64,000 nucleotides of DNA from Micromonospora craniellae (GCF_014764405.1 NZ_CP061725.1:6138001-6202000), one strand, 5' to 3'. Shown: positions 18,301 through 26,171, numbered from the stretch's first letter. The notes: generated by a model from the letters alone, not told the origin. Numbers and translations: made by a program.

Positions 18301-19278
18301 CCCGCTGAACGCGCCGTGCGCCATGTCGCGCAGCATCCGGCCGCGCAGCGCGGCGGCGTCGGCGGCGAAGTCGCTCTCCCCACCGGCCGGCGAGCACTCC
18401 AGCAGCAGGGTGCTGGCGAAGCTGCCGATCAGCTGGGACACGTCCGGGTGCAGGTTGAGCCGCTCGCCGTACATGATGTTGACGGTGAACCGGTCCTGGC
18501 GGCCCCAGTGCCGCAGCACCCGGGCGAACGCGGCGGCGACGGCCATCGTCGGGGTGAGCCGGCGTCGGCGCAGCGCGGCGCTGAACGCGTCGGTCGCCGC
18601 GACCGGCAACGTGAAGACGCGCCGTACCAGCGGGCCGTCGTGCCGCCCGCCCCGGCGCAGTGGCAGCTCCGGCGCGCCGGGCAGGTCGTCGAGCCGGTCG
18701 GACCAGTACCGGCGGGCCGCCGCGTACTCCGGGCCGTCCCGGCGCTGGTCCAGCTCCCGGCGGTACCGCTCGTAGGTGAAGTCCAGCGGCGCGAGGTCCC
18801 CACCGGCGAGCAGGGTGCGCAGCTCCTGGGCGAAGACCTCGCCGGACTGGCCGTCGAAGACGATCAGCCGTCCGGCCATCTGGACCAGGTACTCCCCGTC
18901 GTCGCACCAGACGAGGATCCGGAAGGCCGCCGGTCCGGTCAGCGGCGGTCCGTCGCCGGAGAGTTCCCGGCGGCCGGCGGCCAGCAGTTCGGCGCGGCGG
19001 TGGGCGGGTTCACCGCGCAGCGAGCGGACGGCCAGCGGCGAGGGCGGGTCGTCCAGGATCCGCACCTGGCCGTCCTCGCCGACCGCGCAGCGCAGCATGG
19101 GATGCCGGGCGACCAGGGTGTGCACGGCCGCGGCGAACGCGTCGGTGTCGAAGGGTGGTGCGGCGTACTCCTCGTAGAACAGCGCGGGGCCGCCGAGCTG
19201 GAAGTCGCCCAACTCGCCGATCAGGTACGCCTGCTGGAGGTCGCTGAGTCCGAACCCGGTTGCCGTGAGCTGGTCCAT
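15322..19278 (-). CDS. NRPS, Cy-A-PCP-TE, predicted cysteine-activating
   Basis: The 1318-residue protein is a complete termination module. Residues 1-430 form a heterocyclization domain (ERLNLHPDVSQLIGSFAS, VVFTSMLGLG, VAFDHQVF). In its core motif DxxxxDxxS the first aspartate is arginine (RLIVFDGQS). The A domain (about 475-960) has AYVIFTSGTTGTPKGV; aligning FDLSVYDVFG, VWNSVP, VAMVSGDW and LGGATEASIWS by eye gives D-L-Y-N-M-S-L-I-W, one change from the classic cysteine code. A carrier domain (LGGSSLQ, Ser near 1020) and a type I TE (GWSLG near 1135; IDPW; GDHF) complete it. The TE triad looks intact, unlike that of the NRPS at the left edge. It should condense an aryl or acyl carrier-bound starter with cysteine, cyclise to a thiazoline and release the product. 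Confidence 0.93.
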   Translation of the reverse strand: MDQLTATGFGLSDLQQAYLIGELGDFQLGGPALFYEEYAAPPFDTDAFAAAVHTLVARHPMLRCAVGEDGQVRILDDPPSPLAVRSLRGEPAHRRAELLAAGRRELSGDGPPLTGPAAFRILVWCDDGEYLVQMAGRLIVFDGQSGEVFAQELRTLLAGGDLAPLDFTYERYRRELDQRRDGPEYAAARRYWSDRLDDLPGAPELPLRRGGRHDGPLVRRVFTLPVAATDAFSAALRRRRLTPTMAVAAAFARVLRHWGRQDRFTVNIMYGERLNLHPDVSQLIGSFASTLLLECSPAGGESDFAADAAALRGRMLRDMAHGAFSGVSVIRELNRRSGTVSGARMPVVFTSMLGLGSDTDPVFLELLGWQRRESLVRTPQVAFDHQVFMRSGEMVFSWDTADGLYPPGMIDDMFAAYRALLADLAGDDAAWSAARGDRLTPERQLAVRTQANDTAGEVATQTLHGGFLARARRTPDADAVVTSAGTVTYGQLRARAGAVAAALRAAGRGPGDLVAVVADRGVDQIAALLGVLMSGAAYVPVAPAWPLPRRAQILAGAGVRAVLGETDDDLDGAPSDAVRWRLADLPPGDLPDAEVADEAEALAYVIFTSGTTGTPKGVTIRHQSAANTIVDVNTRFGVGADDRVLAVSEFTFDLSVYDVFGLLAVGGAVVVPDPGQAREVVHLHELAVRAGVTVWNSVPAYLAMFVDYVRAAADRERPAALRVAMVSGDWVPLSLGRELAEIAPRARCVALGGATEASIWSNWFDVPARVPPEWTSVPYGWPLRNQRFHVLDSRLAHRPDWVPGDLYIAGRGLADGYLHAPELTAAAFVTHPVTGERLYRTGDLGRYRPDGVIEFLGRDDPQVKINGFRVELGEIEAALVGQPGVTDAVVVARRGEQGASLVAFVAAEAAKPDFADEVRAALGATLPGYLVPPVIEVRETLPLTGNGKVDRAALVAAAAALAPSGGRFRAPHTATQRRLATLWSDLLDLPSVGVDDPFFALGGSSLQAAQLMNRVEREFGSRLPLAALYQHRTVAELARLLDERDGAAGTSVVQSLAPGDGAPVVLIHPVGGDLLCYRELVARLPDGWPVLGIASPALDGTAPVPPTLTELARHYRDEVTAALPADAPVRLVGWSLGAVLAYELGRQLTEAGRTCTAVLIDPWVGPPGTTAEPSAVELVRAFLTDVTRGEVSDDTPVGADASGVEALRAAWPRVAAARPELASLGLDSAERLFEVFAAHTRALVRYPVPAAPGLTVHLLEARTTLGGAAGGYLVPLGERLPDGAVTTRRQVSGDHFAVTDPAAVAPTAAVVTDVLIAP

Positions 19279-19305
19279 CGTGCTCCTCGCTGGGGTGGCC
19301 GGCGC

Positions 19306-19536
19306 TCAGCCGACCGTGAGCTGTTCCCGTACGGCCACGAGCAGTTCCGCGGGCGTCGGGCGGTCGAACACCTCGAACAGGGGCAGCGAGACACCGAATT
19401 CCTCGGCGACGTGGTGCACGAGGGCGGCGGCGGCCATCGAGTCGCCGTCGAGGTCGGTGAAGAAGTCGGCGTCGTCGGTGACCGACTGCTGGAAGATGAA
19501 CTCCCAGACCTTGCGCATTCTCTGCAGGTCGTCCAT
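19306..19536 (-). CDS. Free-standing acyl/aryl carrier protein
   Basis: A 76-residue acidic carrier protein. The phosphopantetheine attachment serine lies in LDGDSMAAAALVHHVAEEFG; the last helix is RPTPAELLVAVRE. Start ATG 19536 has GAGGAG 6 bases upstream. It lies 27 bases before the NRPS gene and after the FAD oxidase gene in the operon led by the aryl-AMP ligase, so it probably receives the activated aryl or acyl group and delivers it to the Cy domain, which has no upstream carrier of its own. This partner assignment is inference from gene order. Confidence 0.88.
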   Translation of the reverse strand: MDDLQRMRKVWEFIFQQSVTDDADFFTDLDGDSMAAAALVHHVAEEFGVSLPLFEVFDRPTPAELLVAVREQLTVG

Positions 19537-19579
19537 GCCAGGCTCCTCGTCGCTGGTCGGGGGCACAACTGGCCGGGGC

Positions 19580-20968
19580 TCACACGATGGCGCGTAGCGC
19601 GAGCCGGGCCAGGGGCGCCGTCCGGTCGGTACGGTGCTCGTAGTGGTCGGCTCCGGTGGCGACCGCGCTCACACCCCGGACGCCGACGAACCGCAGCGGT
19701 TCCGGCTCCCACCGGCGGGACGCGTTGTCCACCCAGCACAGCCGGGTCTCCGGGCGGCTGACCCCGGCCACCAGCGCGGCCAGCGATCGGGCGGCCAGGT
19801 TGCTCAGCGCGATGCCCTCGCCGCCGTAGCCGCCCGCGTGCCCGAGCCCGGTGTCCCGGTCGTAGACCACCTCGGGCTCGGTGTGCCGGTGCAGCCCGTA
19901 CACGCCGTTCCAGCGGTGTGACACCGGCACGTCGGCGAGGTCGGGCAGCAGCTCGCCCAGGGTGCGGCGGAGCCGGTCGTGGGCCCGGCGGTCGGCGGCC
20001 CGGCCACGGTCGGTGGCCGACCCGAACCGGTAGTAGGCGCCCCGACCACCGAGCACCAGCCGGTCGTCGAGGGTGCGTTGCAGGTAGCCGAACTGGTAGC
20101 GGCCGTCGGCGACGGTCCGGTGGTCGGTCAGGCCCAGCCGCTGCCAGGTCGCGTCGTCCAACGGTTCGGTGGCCAGCACGTACGAGTGCAGCGGCAGCAC
20201 CCGGCGGGCGTGTCCGGGCAGCCGACCGGTGTAGCCCTCGGTGGCGCAGAGCACCGACCGGGCGCGCACCGTGCCGGAGTCGGTGACCAGCAGGCCCGGG
20301 GCGATCCGCAGGGCCCGGGTCCGTTCGGCGACGCGGACCCCGCGACGTTCGACGGCGGCGAGCAGCCCGCGTGCGATGCGGGCCGGCTGCACGGCGGCGC
20401 AGTGCGGCGTGTACGCGGTGGCGCGTACCCCGGTCAGTCCGATCTGCTCGGCGGCCGACGGCCCGACGGTGAGCGTGAGGCCGGTGATGCCGAGCTTGTC
20501 CCGTACCTCCTGCCAGCCGCGCAGCCGGTCGACCTGCGGCGCGCTGCGGGCGACGTAGAGCGAGCCGCCGTGCCGCCAGTGCGCGTCGATGTCCTCCGCG
20601 GCGAACACCCGGCGTAGCTCGTCGAGGGTGCGTTGACCGGCCCGGTACAGCCGCATCGCGGCCATCGGCCCGTGCCGGCGGATCAGGCCGGGCAGCAGCG
20701 CCGGCATCTCGGCGGTGCACCAGCCCCCGTTGCGCCCGGAGGCCCCGAACCCGGCCCGGCCGGAGTCGACCACCACGATGGACAGCTCGGGACGGTGCAC
20801 GCTGAGGTAGTAGGCGGTCCACAGGCCGGTGTAGCCGGCGCCGGCGATCGCCACGTCAGCGGTGGTGTCGCCGTCCAGCGGCGGTCGGGGAGCGAGCTGG
20901 TCGGCGGGGAGCCCGTCGAGCCAGAGCACCCGGTCGGCGGTGCCGGTGACCGACGGTGGGCGGGTCAC
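19580..20968 (-). CDS. FAD-dependent amine/amino-acid oxidase (DadA-like), second copy
   Basis: This 462-residue DAO-superfamily flavoprotein shows VAIAGAGYTGLWTAYYLS (ADP-binding loop), GFGASGRNGGWCTAE, and GHAGGYGGEGIALSNLAARSL near the C-terminus. It resembles the oxidase at 10724-12124 in general layout. The GTG start overlaps the stop of the aryl-AMP ligase, so it is translated with the loading and condensation machinery. A possible role is oxidising a cyclised or amine-bearing intermediate; substrate prediction is not possible from sequence. Confidence 0.85.
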   Translation of the reverse strand: MTRPPSVTGTADRVLWLDGLPADQLAPRPPLDGDTTADVAIAGAGYTGLWTAYYLSVHRPELSIVVVDSGRAGFGASGRNGGWCTAEMPALLPGLIRRHGPMAAMRLYRAGQRTLDELRRVFAAEDIDAHWRHGGSLYVARSAPQVDRLRGWQEVRDKLGITGLTLTVGPSAAEQIGLTGVRATAYTPHCAAVQPARIARGLLAAVERRGVRVAERTRALRIAPGLLVTDSGTVRARSVLCATEGYTGRLPGHARRVLPLHSYVLATEPLDDATWQRLGLTDHRTVADGRYQFGYLQRTLDDRLVLGGRGAYYRFGSATDRGRAADRRAHDRLRRTLGELLPDLADVPVSHRWNGVYGLHRHTEPEVVYDRDTGLGHAGGYGGEGIALSNLAARSLAALVAGVSRPETRLCWVDNASRRWEPEPLRFVGVRGVSAVATGADHYEHRTDRTAPLARLALRAIV

Positions 20969-22560
20969 GCCGCCGCCACCTCGCGGGCCAGCGCCCGCCG
21001 GTCGATCTTCCCGACCGGCGTGTACGGCAGCGCGGGCGCGATGTGCAGCCGGTCGGGCAGCTTGAAGTCGGCCAGTCCGCGCTCACGGAGGAAGTCGTGC
21101 AGGTCCCCGAGGCCGGGCGGGGTGTCCCGGGCGACGATCACCGCGCAGGTCTTCTCGCCGAGGCGGGCATCCGGCACCGGCACCACGGCGGCGGTGCGGA
21201 CCGCCGGATGCGCGATCAGGTGGGCCTCGACCTCGTCGACGGAGATCTTCTCGCCACCCCGGTTCACCACGTCCTTGATCCGACCGGTCACCACCAGCCG
21301 CCCGGCGGCGTCGCGGCGGACCAGGTCACCGGTGCGCAGGAACCCGTCGGCGGTGAAGACCGTGCGGTTGTGCTCGGGCACCGCGTAGTAGCCGCGCAGC
21401 GTGCACGGACCTCGGGCGAGCAGTTCGCCGACCTCGCCGTCGGGCACGTCGCGGTCGGCCTCGTCCACCACGCGCAGCTCGTCGGCGGGGCTCAGCGGGG
21501 TGCCCTGGCTGGTGGCGGCGGCCTCGTCGCCCTCGTCCGGCCGGGTGAAGCAGAGCACCCCCTCGGCCATCCCGAACCAGTGCGTCAGCGTGGCGCCGGT
21601 GGCCGGGCGCACCCGGCGGGCCACCTCCGGGCTGAGCGTGGCGCCACCCACCTCGATGACCAGCTTCGACAGGTCGGCGCCGAAGATCCCGGCCGTCTCC
21701 GTCCACACCGGCAGCAGCGCCGGCATCAGCGTGGTCAGCGTGACCTGCTCGGCTGCGACCAGCGGGAACACCTCGTCCGGGGCCGGGCTGGCGGCGAGCA
21801 CGGCCCGTCCGCCGGCCCGCAGCGCCCCCAGCACCCCGGGGCAGCCGAGCGCGGCGTTGTGCGCCACCGGCAGCGCGGCCAGGTACGCGCCGTGCTCGTC
21901 GAAGCACATCGCCTCGGCGGTGGCGCGCAGTTGGAACGCGTAGTCGTCGTGGGTGCGCGGGATCAGCTTGGGCAGCCCGGTGGTGCCGCCGGAGAGGAGG
22001 AAGAACGCCACGTCCGACGGGTCGGGTGCGGGCAGGTCCACCGGCTCGGCGTCGACGTCGCGCAGCGCGGTCAACTCCTGCGCCTCACCGGCCACCAGGA
22101 CGTGCCGGACCGACGGCACCGCCTGACGGACCGCCCGGGCCAGGTCCCGGTGGTCGGTGCCGGCCACCACGTCGGGCACCACGAGCGCCACCGCGTCGGC
22201 GTACTCGGCGAGGTAGACCAACTCGGCCCGGCGGTGCGCGGGCAGCGCCAACACCGGCAGCGCGCCGAGGCGAAAAAGCGCCACACACGTCACCACGAAG
22301 TCGGGGGTGTTCGGCAGTTGCAAGACCACCCGGTCACCGGGCCCGACGCCGAGCGCGACCAGCCCGGCGGCCAGCCGGTCGGCCCGGGTGTCCAGTTCGC
22401 GGTACGTGTGCCGGCCGTGCCGGGTGACCACCGCGATCCGGTCCGGGTCCCGGGCGGACCAGGGTCGCAGCAGGTCACCCAGCACTTCGCCACGCCAGAT
22501 GCCGTCCCGGCGGTAGCGCTGGGCGAACTCGTCGGGCCAGGGTACGCATCCGGTCAGCAT
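20965..22560 (-). CDS. Aryl-AMP ligase (EntE/DhbE/PchD/YbtE family)
   Basis: The 531-residue ligase matches stand-alone aryl-acid activating enzymes of siderophore pathways: FFLLSGGTTGLPKLIPRTHDD, LPVAHNAALGCPG, HWFGMAEGVLCFTR, RTGDLV, NRGGEKISVDEVE and TPVGKIDRR. In the pocket segment, Asn of AHN is kept and Cys in GCPG is the salicylate-type residue (serine in 2,3-dihydroxybenzoate enzymes), but the usual aromatic residue after Asn is alanine, so a bulkier or altered aryl acid is possible. ATG 22560 has GGAGG 6 bases upstream. It is the first gene of the operon with oxidase, carrier and NRPS. No salicylate synthase is present in the window. Confidence 0.92.
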   Translation of the reverse strand: MLTGCVPWPDEFAQRYRRDGIWRGEVLGDLLRPWSARDPDRIAVVTRHGRHTYRELDTRADRLAAGLVALGVGPGDRVVLQLPNTPDFVVTCVALFRLGALPVLALPAHRRAELVYLAEYADAVALVVPDVVAGTDHRDLARAVRQAVPSVRHVLVAGEAQELTALRDVDAEPVDLPAPDPSDVAFFLLSGGTTGLPKLIPRTHDDYAFQLRATAEAMCFDEHGAYLAALPVAHNAALGCPGVLGALRAGGRAVLAASPAPDEVFPLVAAEQVTLTTLMPALLPVWTETAGIFGADLSKLVIEVGGATLSPEVARRVRPATGATLTHWFGMAEGVLCFTRPDEGDEAAATSQGTPLSPADELRVVDEADRDVPDGEVGELLARGPCTLRGYYAVPEHNRTVFTADGFLRTGDLVRRDAAGRLVVTGRIKDVVNRGGEKISVDEVEAHLIAHPAVRTAAVVPVPDARLGEKTCAVIVARDTPPGLGDLHDFLRERGLADFKLPDRLHIAPALPYTPVGKIDRRALAREVAAA

Positions 22561-22730
22561 GCTCGGCCTCCAGGACGTGCCATCGGGGAAGCTACCCGCC
22601 GCAGCGGACCGCCCGACGCTATGCGACGTTTCTTCTCTCGCGCAAGTGTCTGTTGTTTCTGGTCGGCGAATCCTACATGCGTCATCTATCGTGGGCGTGC
22701 CCCGGCAAACCCGAAGCGTGGGAGAAGACG
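22561..22730. promoter_or_regulatory. Divergent promoter region between aryl-ligase and ferredoxin operons
   Basis: This 170-base gap separates the two largest opposed operons. It holds an AT-richer core near 22621-22690 with TGTTGTTTC at 22651-22659, one base different from the half-site TGTTGTATC of the 25.3-kb operator, and ATGCGTCAT at 22678-22686, also present upstream of the VOC gene at 10104-10112. It must contain both start signals; exact -10/-35 boxes are not clear. Confidence 0.5.
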
Positions 22731-22925
22731 ATGTGGATAGTCGTGGACTACGACCGCTGTGACAGCTACGGGGTCTGCGCCGACAGCGCCCCGGAGGTGT
22801 TCGAGATCCGGGACGACGACCTGATGTACGTGCTGGCCGAGCAGCCGTCGGCGGAGCAGTTGCCGCAGGTGGAGACGGCGGTACGCGGCTGCCCGAAGCT
22901 CGCCCTGTCGTTGCGCGGGGAGTGA
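22731..22925 (+). CDS. 3Fe-4S ferredoxin
   Basis: A 64-residue ferredoxin with Cys10 and Cys16 (RCDSYGVC), APEVFEI, and Cys54 in GCP: the three-cysteine pattern of actinomycete [3Fe-4S] ferredoxins that feed electrons to cytochromes P450. GGAGAAG lies 3 bases before the ATG. It is the first gene of the plus-strand operon; a P450 is encoded 14 kb downstream as the last gene of the same run, and is its likely partner. The stop overlaps the thiolase start by 4 bases. Confidence 0.92.
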   Translation: MWIVVDYDRCDSYGVCADSAPEVFEIRDDDLMYVLAEQPSAEQLPQVETAVRGCPKLALSLRGE

Positions 22926-24082
22926 GCGTCGTGGCGGAGGCGGTGATCGTCGCGGCGGCGCGTACCCCGATCGGCCGGCGGGACGGGTGGCTGCGCGGGC
23001 TCAAGGCGGTCGAGCTGCTGCGTACCGTGCAGCGGGAGGTGCTGGACCGGGCCGGTCTGCCGGCCTCGGCGGTGGACCAGATCATCGGTGGCTGTGTCAC
23101 CCAGGTCGGCGAGCAGAGTCTCAACGTCACCCGCAACGCCTGGCTGAGCACCGGGCTGGACCCGGAGGTCGCCTGTACCACCGTGGACGTCTCCTGCGGC
23201 TCGGCGCAGCAGGCCAACCATCTGATCGCCGCGCTGATCAGCGCCGGGGCGATCGACGTGGGGATCGCCTGCGGAGTGGAGTCGATGTCCCGGGTGCCGG
23301 TGGGCACCAACCTCTACCAGGGCCCCGGCCACTACAAGACCGACGACTACCCGTGGGACGACCCGCCGAAGGCACAGTTCGGCGGCGCGGAGCGGATCGC
23401 CGCGAAGTACGGCGTCGACCGGGCCGGCGCCGACGCGTACGGGCTGCGGTCGCAGCGGCGCGCGGCGGCGGCCTGGGCGCAGGGACGCTTCGACACCGAG
23501 GTGGTCGCGGTGCGTGCCCCCACGCCCGGGGGCGGCACCGTCGAGGTGACCCGGGACCAGGGGCTGCGCGAGAGCACCCCGGACGGGTTGGCCGGGTTGA
23601 AACCCACCGTCGAGGGCGGCGTACACACCGCGGGCACCACCTCGCAGATCTCCGACGGCGCGGCGGCGATCCTGTGGATGTCGGCCGAGCGGGCCGCCGC
23701 GCTCGGGCTGCGGCCCCGGGCTAGGCTGTTGCACCAGGTGGTGACCGGCTCCGATCCGGCGCTGCTGCTGGAGGGGCCGGTGGTGGCCACCCGCAAGATC
23801 CTCGACCGGGCCGGGATGCGGCTGTCCGACATCGATGTCGCCGAGGTCAACGAGGCGTTCGCGGCCGTCGTGCTCGCCTGGATGGCGTCCCACGACGCGG
23901 ATCCGGAGCGGGTCAACGTCAACGGTGGCGCCATCGCGCTGGGCCACCCGCTGGGCGCCTCCGGCACCCGACTGCTGGTCAGCGCCCTGCACGAGCTGGA
24001 ACGCACCGACCGGGAACTGGCTCTGGTCACGATGTGCTGCGGCGGGGCGCTGGGCACCGCCTCGATCCTGCAGAGGATGTGA
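22922..24082 (+). CDS. Thiolase-family acyl-CoA acyltransferase
   Basis: This 386-residue thiolase has all catalytic features: VDVSCGSAQQA with the acylated cysteine, NGGAIALGHPLGASGTR with the histidine, and VTMCCGGALG with the second cysteine. VNEAFAAVV is also conserved. It begins at a GTG overlapping the ferredoxin stop. Thiolases cleave or form beta-ketoacyl-CoA; together with the adjacent CoA-transferase and the dehydrogenases elsewhere in the locus it suggests beta-oxidation-type chain trimming or building of a CoA starter. The substrate is unknown. Confidence 0.92.
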   Translation: MSVVAEAVIVAAARTPIGRRDGWLRGLKAVELLRTVQREVLDRAGLPASAVDQIIGGCVTQVGEQSLNVTRNAWLSTGLDPEVACTTVDVSCGSAQQANHLIAALISAGAIDVGIACGVESMSRVPVGTNLYQGPGHYKTDDYPWDDPPKAQFGGAERIAAKYGVDRAGADAYGLRSQRRAAAAWAQGRFDTEVVAVRAPTPGGGTVEVTRDQGLRESTPDGLAGLKPTVEGGVHTAGTTSQISDGAAAILWMSAERAAALGLRPRARLLHQVVTGSDPALLLEGPVVATRKILDRAGMRLSDIDVAEVNEAFAAVVLAWMASHDADPERVNVNGGAIALGHPLGASGTRLLVSALHELERTDRELALVTMCCGGALGTASILQRM

Positions 24083-25323
24083 TCGCGGTGCACGGGTCCT
24101 ACCGCGACGCCGGGGACTTCTACCGCGAGGCCCGCGATGACCTGGCCGGCCCGCTGGACGGCATCCGGGTGCTGGACGTGACGAAGGTCTGGTCCGGTCC
24201 GCTGACCAGCGCGATCCTCGCGGACATGGGCGCCGACGTGATCCGGGTGGAGTTGCCGCACGGACGCGACGGCGAGGTGCCGCCCCGGATCCCGGGCACC
24301 GGCCTGTCCTGGTTCCGACAGACGGTCAACCGCAACAAACGCAGCGCCGGGCTGGACCTGCGGGAGCCGGCCGGGCGGGAGACCTTCCTGCGGCTGGTCA
24401 GCACGGCCGACGTGGTGGTGGAGAACTACCGCCCCGGCACGCTCGACGGGTGGGGGGTGGGCTGGGCGCAGTGCCGGGCCGTCCGCCCCGACCTGGTCTT
24501 CGTCTCGATCTCCGGCTGGGGCCAGTACGGCGACCGGCGTACCGAGGCGGCCTACGACCCGATCGTGCAGGCGGCCAGCGGTTGGATGTCGCTCAACGGC
24601 CCGCCGGGGGCCGGTCCGGTCCGGGCGCCGACGTTCCTCGCCGACGAGCTGGCCGGGCTGCACGGGGCGATCGGCGCGCTGGCCGCTCTCTGGCACCGGG
24701 CGCGTACCGGTGAGGGACAGCACGTGGACGTGGCGATGTTCGACGCCATGCTCGCCGGCAGCGCCGGCCTGCACACCCTCGCGGCGGCCGGACGTCCGCC
24801 CGACAGGTGGGGCAACCAGACCGACTTCGTGGTGCCGGCCAACGTCTACGACTGCGCCGACGGGCAGGTCTACCTCGCCGTCGCGCTGGACCGGCACTGG
24901 CGGGAGTTGGCCGAGGCGATGGGCCGCCCGGAGCTGGCCCGTGCCCCCGGGCTCGGGCGCGCGGCCGACCGGCTGGCCAACCGGGTCGAGGTGGACGCGG
25001 CGGTGGCCGGCTGGTGCCGGGGACGGACGGCGGACGCCGTGGTCGCCGAGCTGGTCGGGCGGGGTCTGACCGTCTCCCGGGTACGCACCGTGGCCGAGGT
25101 GGCCGCCGATCCGTACCTGGCGCAGCGGGCGATGCTGCAACCCACCGTGCTCAGCGACGGCAGCACCGCCCCGATCGTCGGTCCGGCGGCGAAGTTCTCC
25201 CGCACCCCGACGCGGGTGCGGCATGGTGCGCCGGCCCCCGGGCAGCACACCGCGCAGGTGCTCGACGAGCTCGGTCTGGTGCCCGTCGAGGTGGCAAAAA
25301 AAACATACGACACCACTTGCTGA
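24079..25323 (+). CDS. Family III CoA-transferase (CaiB/BaiF)
   Basis: A 414-residue protein with family III hallmarks: LDGIRVLDVTKVWSGPLTS, LADMGADVIRVE, NRNKRSAGLDLREPAGR, the catalytic Asp in AAYDPIVQAASGWMSLNG, and TGEGQHVDVAMFDAML. It moves CoA between carboxylates or isomerises CoA esters. GTG 24079 overlaps the thiolase stop; GTG 24088 is an alternative start. The last codons lie in an AT-rich patch with a run of eight A (25296-25303), unusual here, and operator-like repeats follow. Confidence 0.9.
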   Translation: MIAVHGSYRDAGDFYREARDDLAGPLDGIRVLDVTKVWSGPLTSAILADMGADVIRVELPHGRDGEVPPRIPGTGLSWFRQTVNRNKRSAGLDLREPAGRETFLRLVSTADVVVENYRPGTLDGWGVGWAQCRAVRPDLVFVSISGWGQYGDRRTEAAYDPIVQAASGWMSLNGPPGAGPVRAPTFLADELAGLHGAIGALAALWHRARTGEGQHVDVAMFDAMLAGSAGLHTLAAAGRPPDRWGNQTDFVVPANVYDCADGQVYLAVALDRHWRELAEAMGRPELARAPGLGRAADRLANRVEVDAAVAGWCRGRTADAVVAELVGRGLTVSRVRTVAEVAADPYLAQRAMLQPTVLSDGSTAPIVGPAAKFSRTPTRVRHGAPAPGQHTAQVLDELGLVPVEVAKKTYDTTC

Positions 25324-25393
25324 CCCCGTCGCCGGTGGGTCAGTATGTTGGCGCGGAACAGATACAACATACGCGTCAGTGGAGTGTTGTATC
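25301..25393. promoter_or_regulatory. Cluster of operator-like inverted repeats before the PKS operon
   Basis: Two perfect, interleaved inverted repeats lie in the 107-base gap: GTATGTTG (25343-25350) with CAACATAC (25365-25372), and GATACAACA (25361-25369) with TGTTGTATC (25385-25393). A further AAACATAC copy is at 25301-25308. Repeated half-sites at near helical spacing 38-70 bases before a start codon are typical of TetR/GntR/MarR-like operators. No regulator of this type is encoded in the locus shown. Confidence 0.65.
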
Positions 25394-25430
25394 GCGTTCG
25401 GTCGGCAGTCGTCCGACAGGGGAGGTTGGC

Positions 25431-26171
25431 TTGACCACTCAGCTTCGAGCTCTGGTGACCGGCGTCTCGCGGGGAATCGGGCGTGCGACGGCGCTACGGC
25501 TCGCCGAACAGGGCTACGCGGTGGCCGGTTGCTACAGCAGCGCCAGTGAGGCGGCGGCCAAGACCCGGGCCGAGGTCGCGGCGTTCGGCGTGCCGGTGTA
25601 CTTCGCGCCCTGCGACGTGACCGACCTGGCCGCGGTGGAGGCGTTCGTCGGCGCCGCCGAGGAGGCGGTGGGCCCGATCGACTGTCTGGTCAACAACGCC
25701 GGCATCACCCGGGACAGCCCCCTGGTGCTCTCCACCGAGGCGGACTGGTCGGCGGTGATCTCGACCAACCTCACCGGCACCTGGAACTTCTGCCGCGCGA
25801 TGACCTTCCGCTTCATGAAGCGTCGGGCCGGCGTGGTGGTCAACATGTCCTCGGTGGCCGGCGTGTACGGCAACACCGGCCAGACCGCGTACGCCGCCAG
25901 CAAGGCCGGCATCATCGGGCTGAGCCGCTCGCTGGCCAAGGAGGTGGCCCGGTACGACATCCGGGTCAACGTGGTCGCCCCGGGCTTCATCGAGACCGAC
26001 ATGACCGACGCGCTCTCCGGCAAGCTGCGCGAGCAGGCCCTCGGACAGATCGCCCTGCGCCGCTTCGGCCGCGCCGAGGACGTCGCCGACCTGGTCGAAT
26101 TTCTCTGCTCGCCGCGCGCCGGGTACATCACCGGCCAGGTGTTCCAGGTCGACGGGGGGATTACGTTGTGA
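25431..26171 (+). CDS. 3-oxoacyl-ACP reductase (FabG-like ketoreductase)
   Basis: A 246-residue SDR of exactly FabG length. The cofactor loop is VTGVSRGIGRATA; NNAGITRD, the serine in NMSSVAGVYGN, and YAASK (Tyr154, Lys158) form the active site; VAPGFIETDM and GYITGQVFQVDGG complete the family pattern. The start is TTG at 25431, supported by GGGGAGG 5 bases upstream. It is the first gene of the type II PKS run, and should reduce the beta-keto group of ACP-bound intermediates. Its stop overlaps the dehydratase GTG. Confidence 0.93.
   Translation: MTTQLRALVTGVSRGIGRATALRLAEQGYAVAGCYSSASEAAAKTRAEVAAFGVPVYFAPCDVTDLAAVEAFVGAAEEAVGPIDCLVNNAGITRDSPLVLSTEADWSAVISTNLTGTWNFCRAMTFRFMKRRAGVVVNMSSVAGVYGNTGQTAYAASKAGIIGLSRSLAKEVARYDIRVNVVAPGFIETDMTDALSGKLREQALGQIALRRFGRAEDVADLVEFLCSPRAGYITGQVFQVDGGITL

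Noticed and set aside
15322..22560. A complete siderophore pathway (pyochelin/yersiniabactin type)
   Set aside because: The loading and cysteine module fit, but salicylate synthase and iron-uptake genes are not present in the window, and the ligase pocket differs.
25296..25303. Run of eight A near the end of the CoA-transferase gene as a frameshift or sequencing error
   Set aside because: The frame before it is intact and the stop follows within eight codons; the run belongs to the AT-rich operator patch. Only read data could settle a slip.
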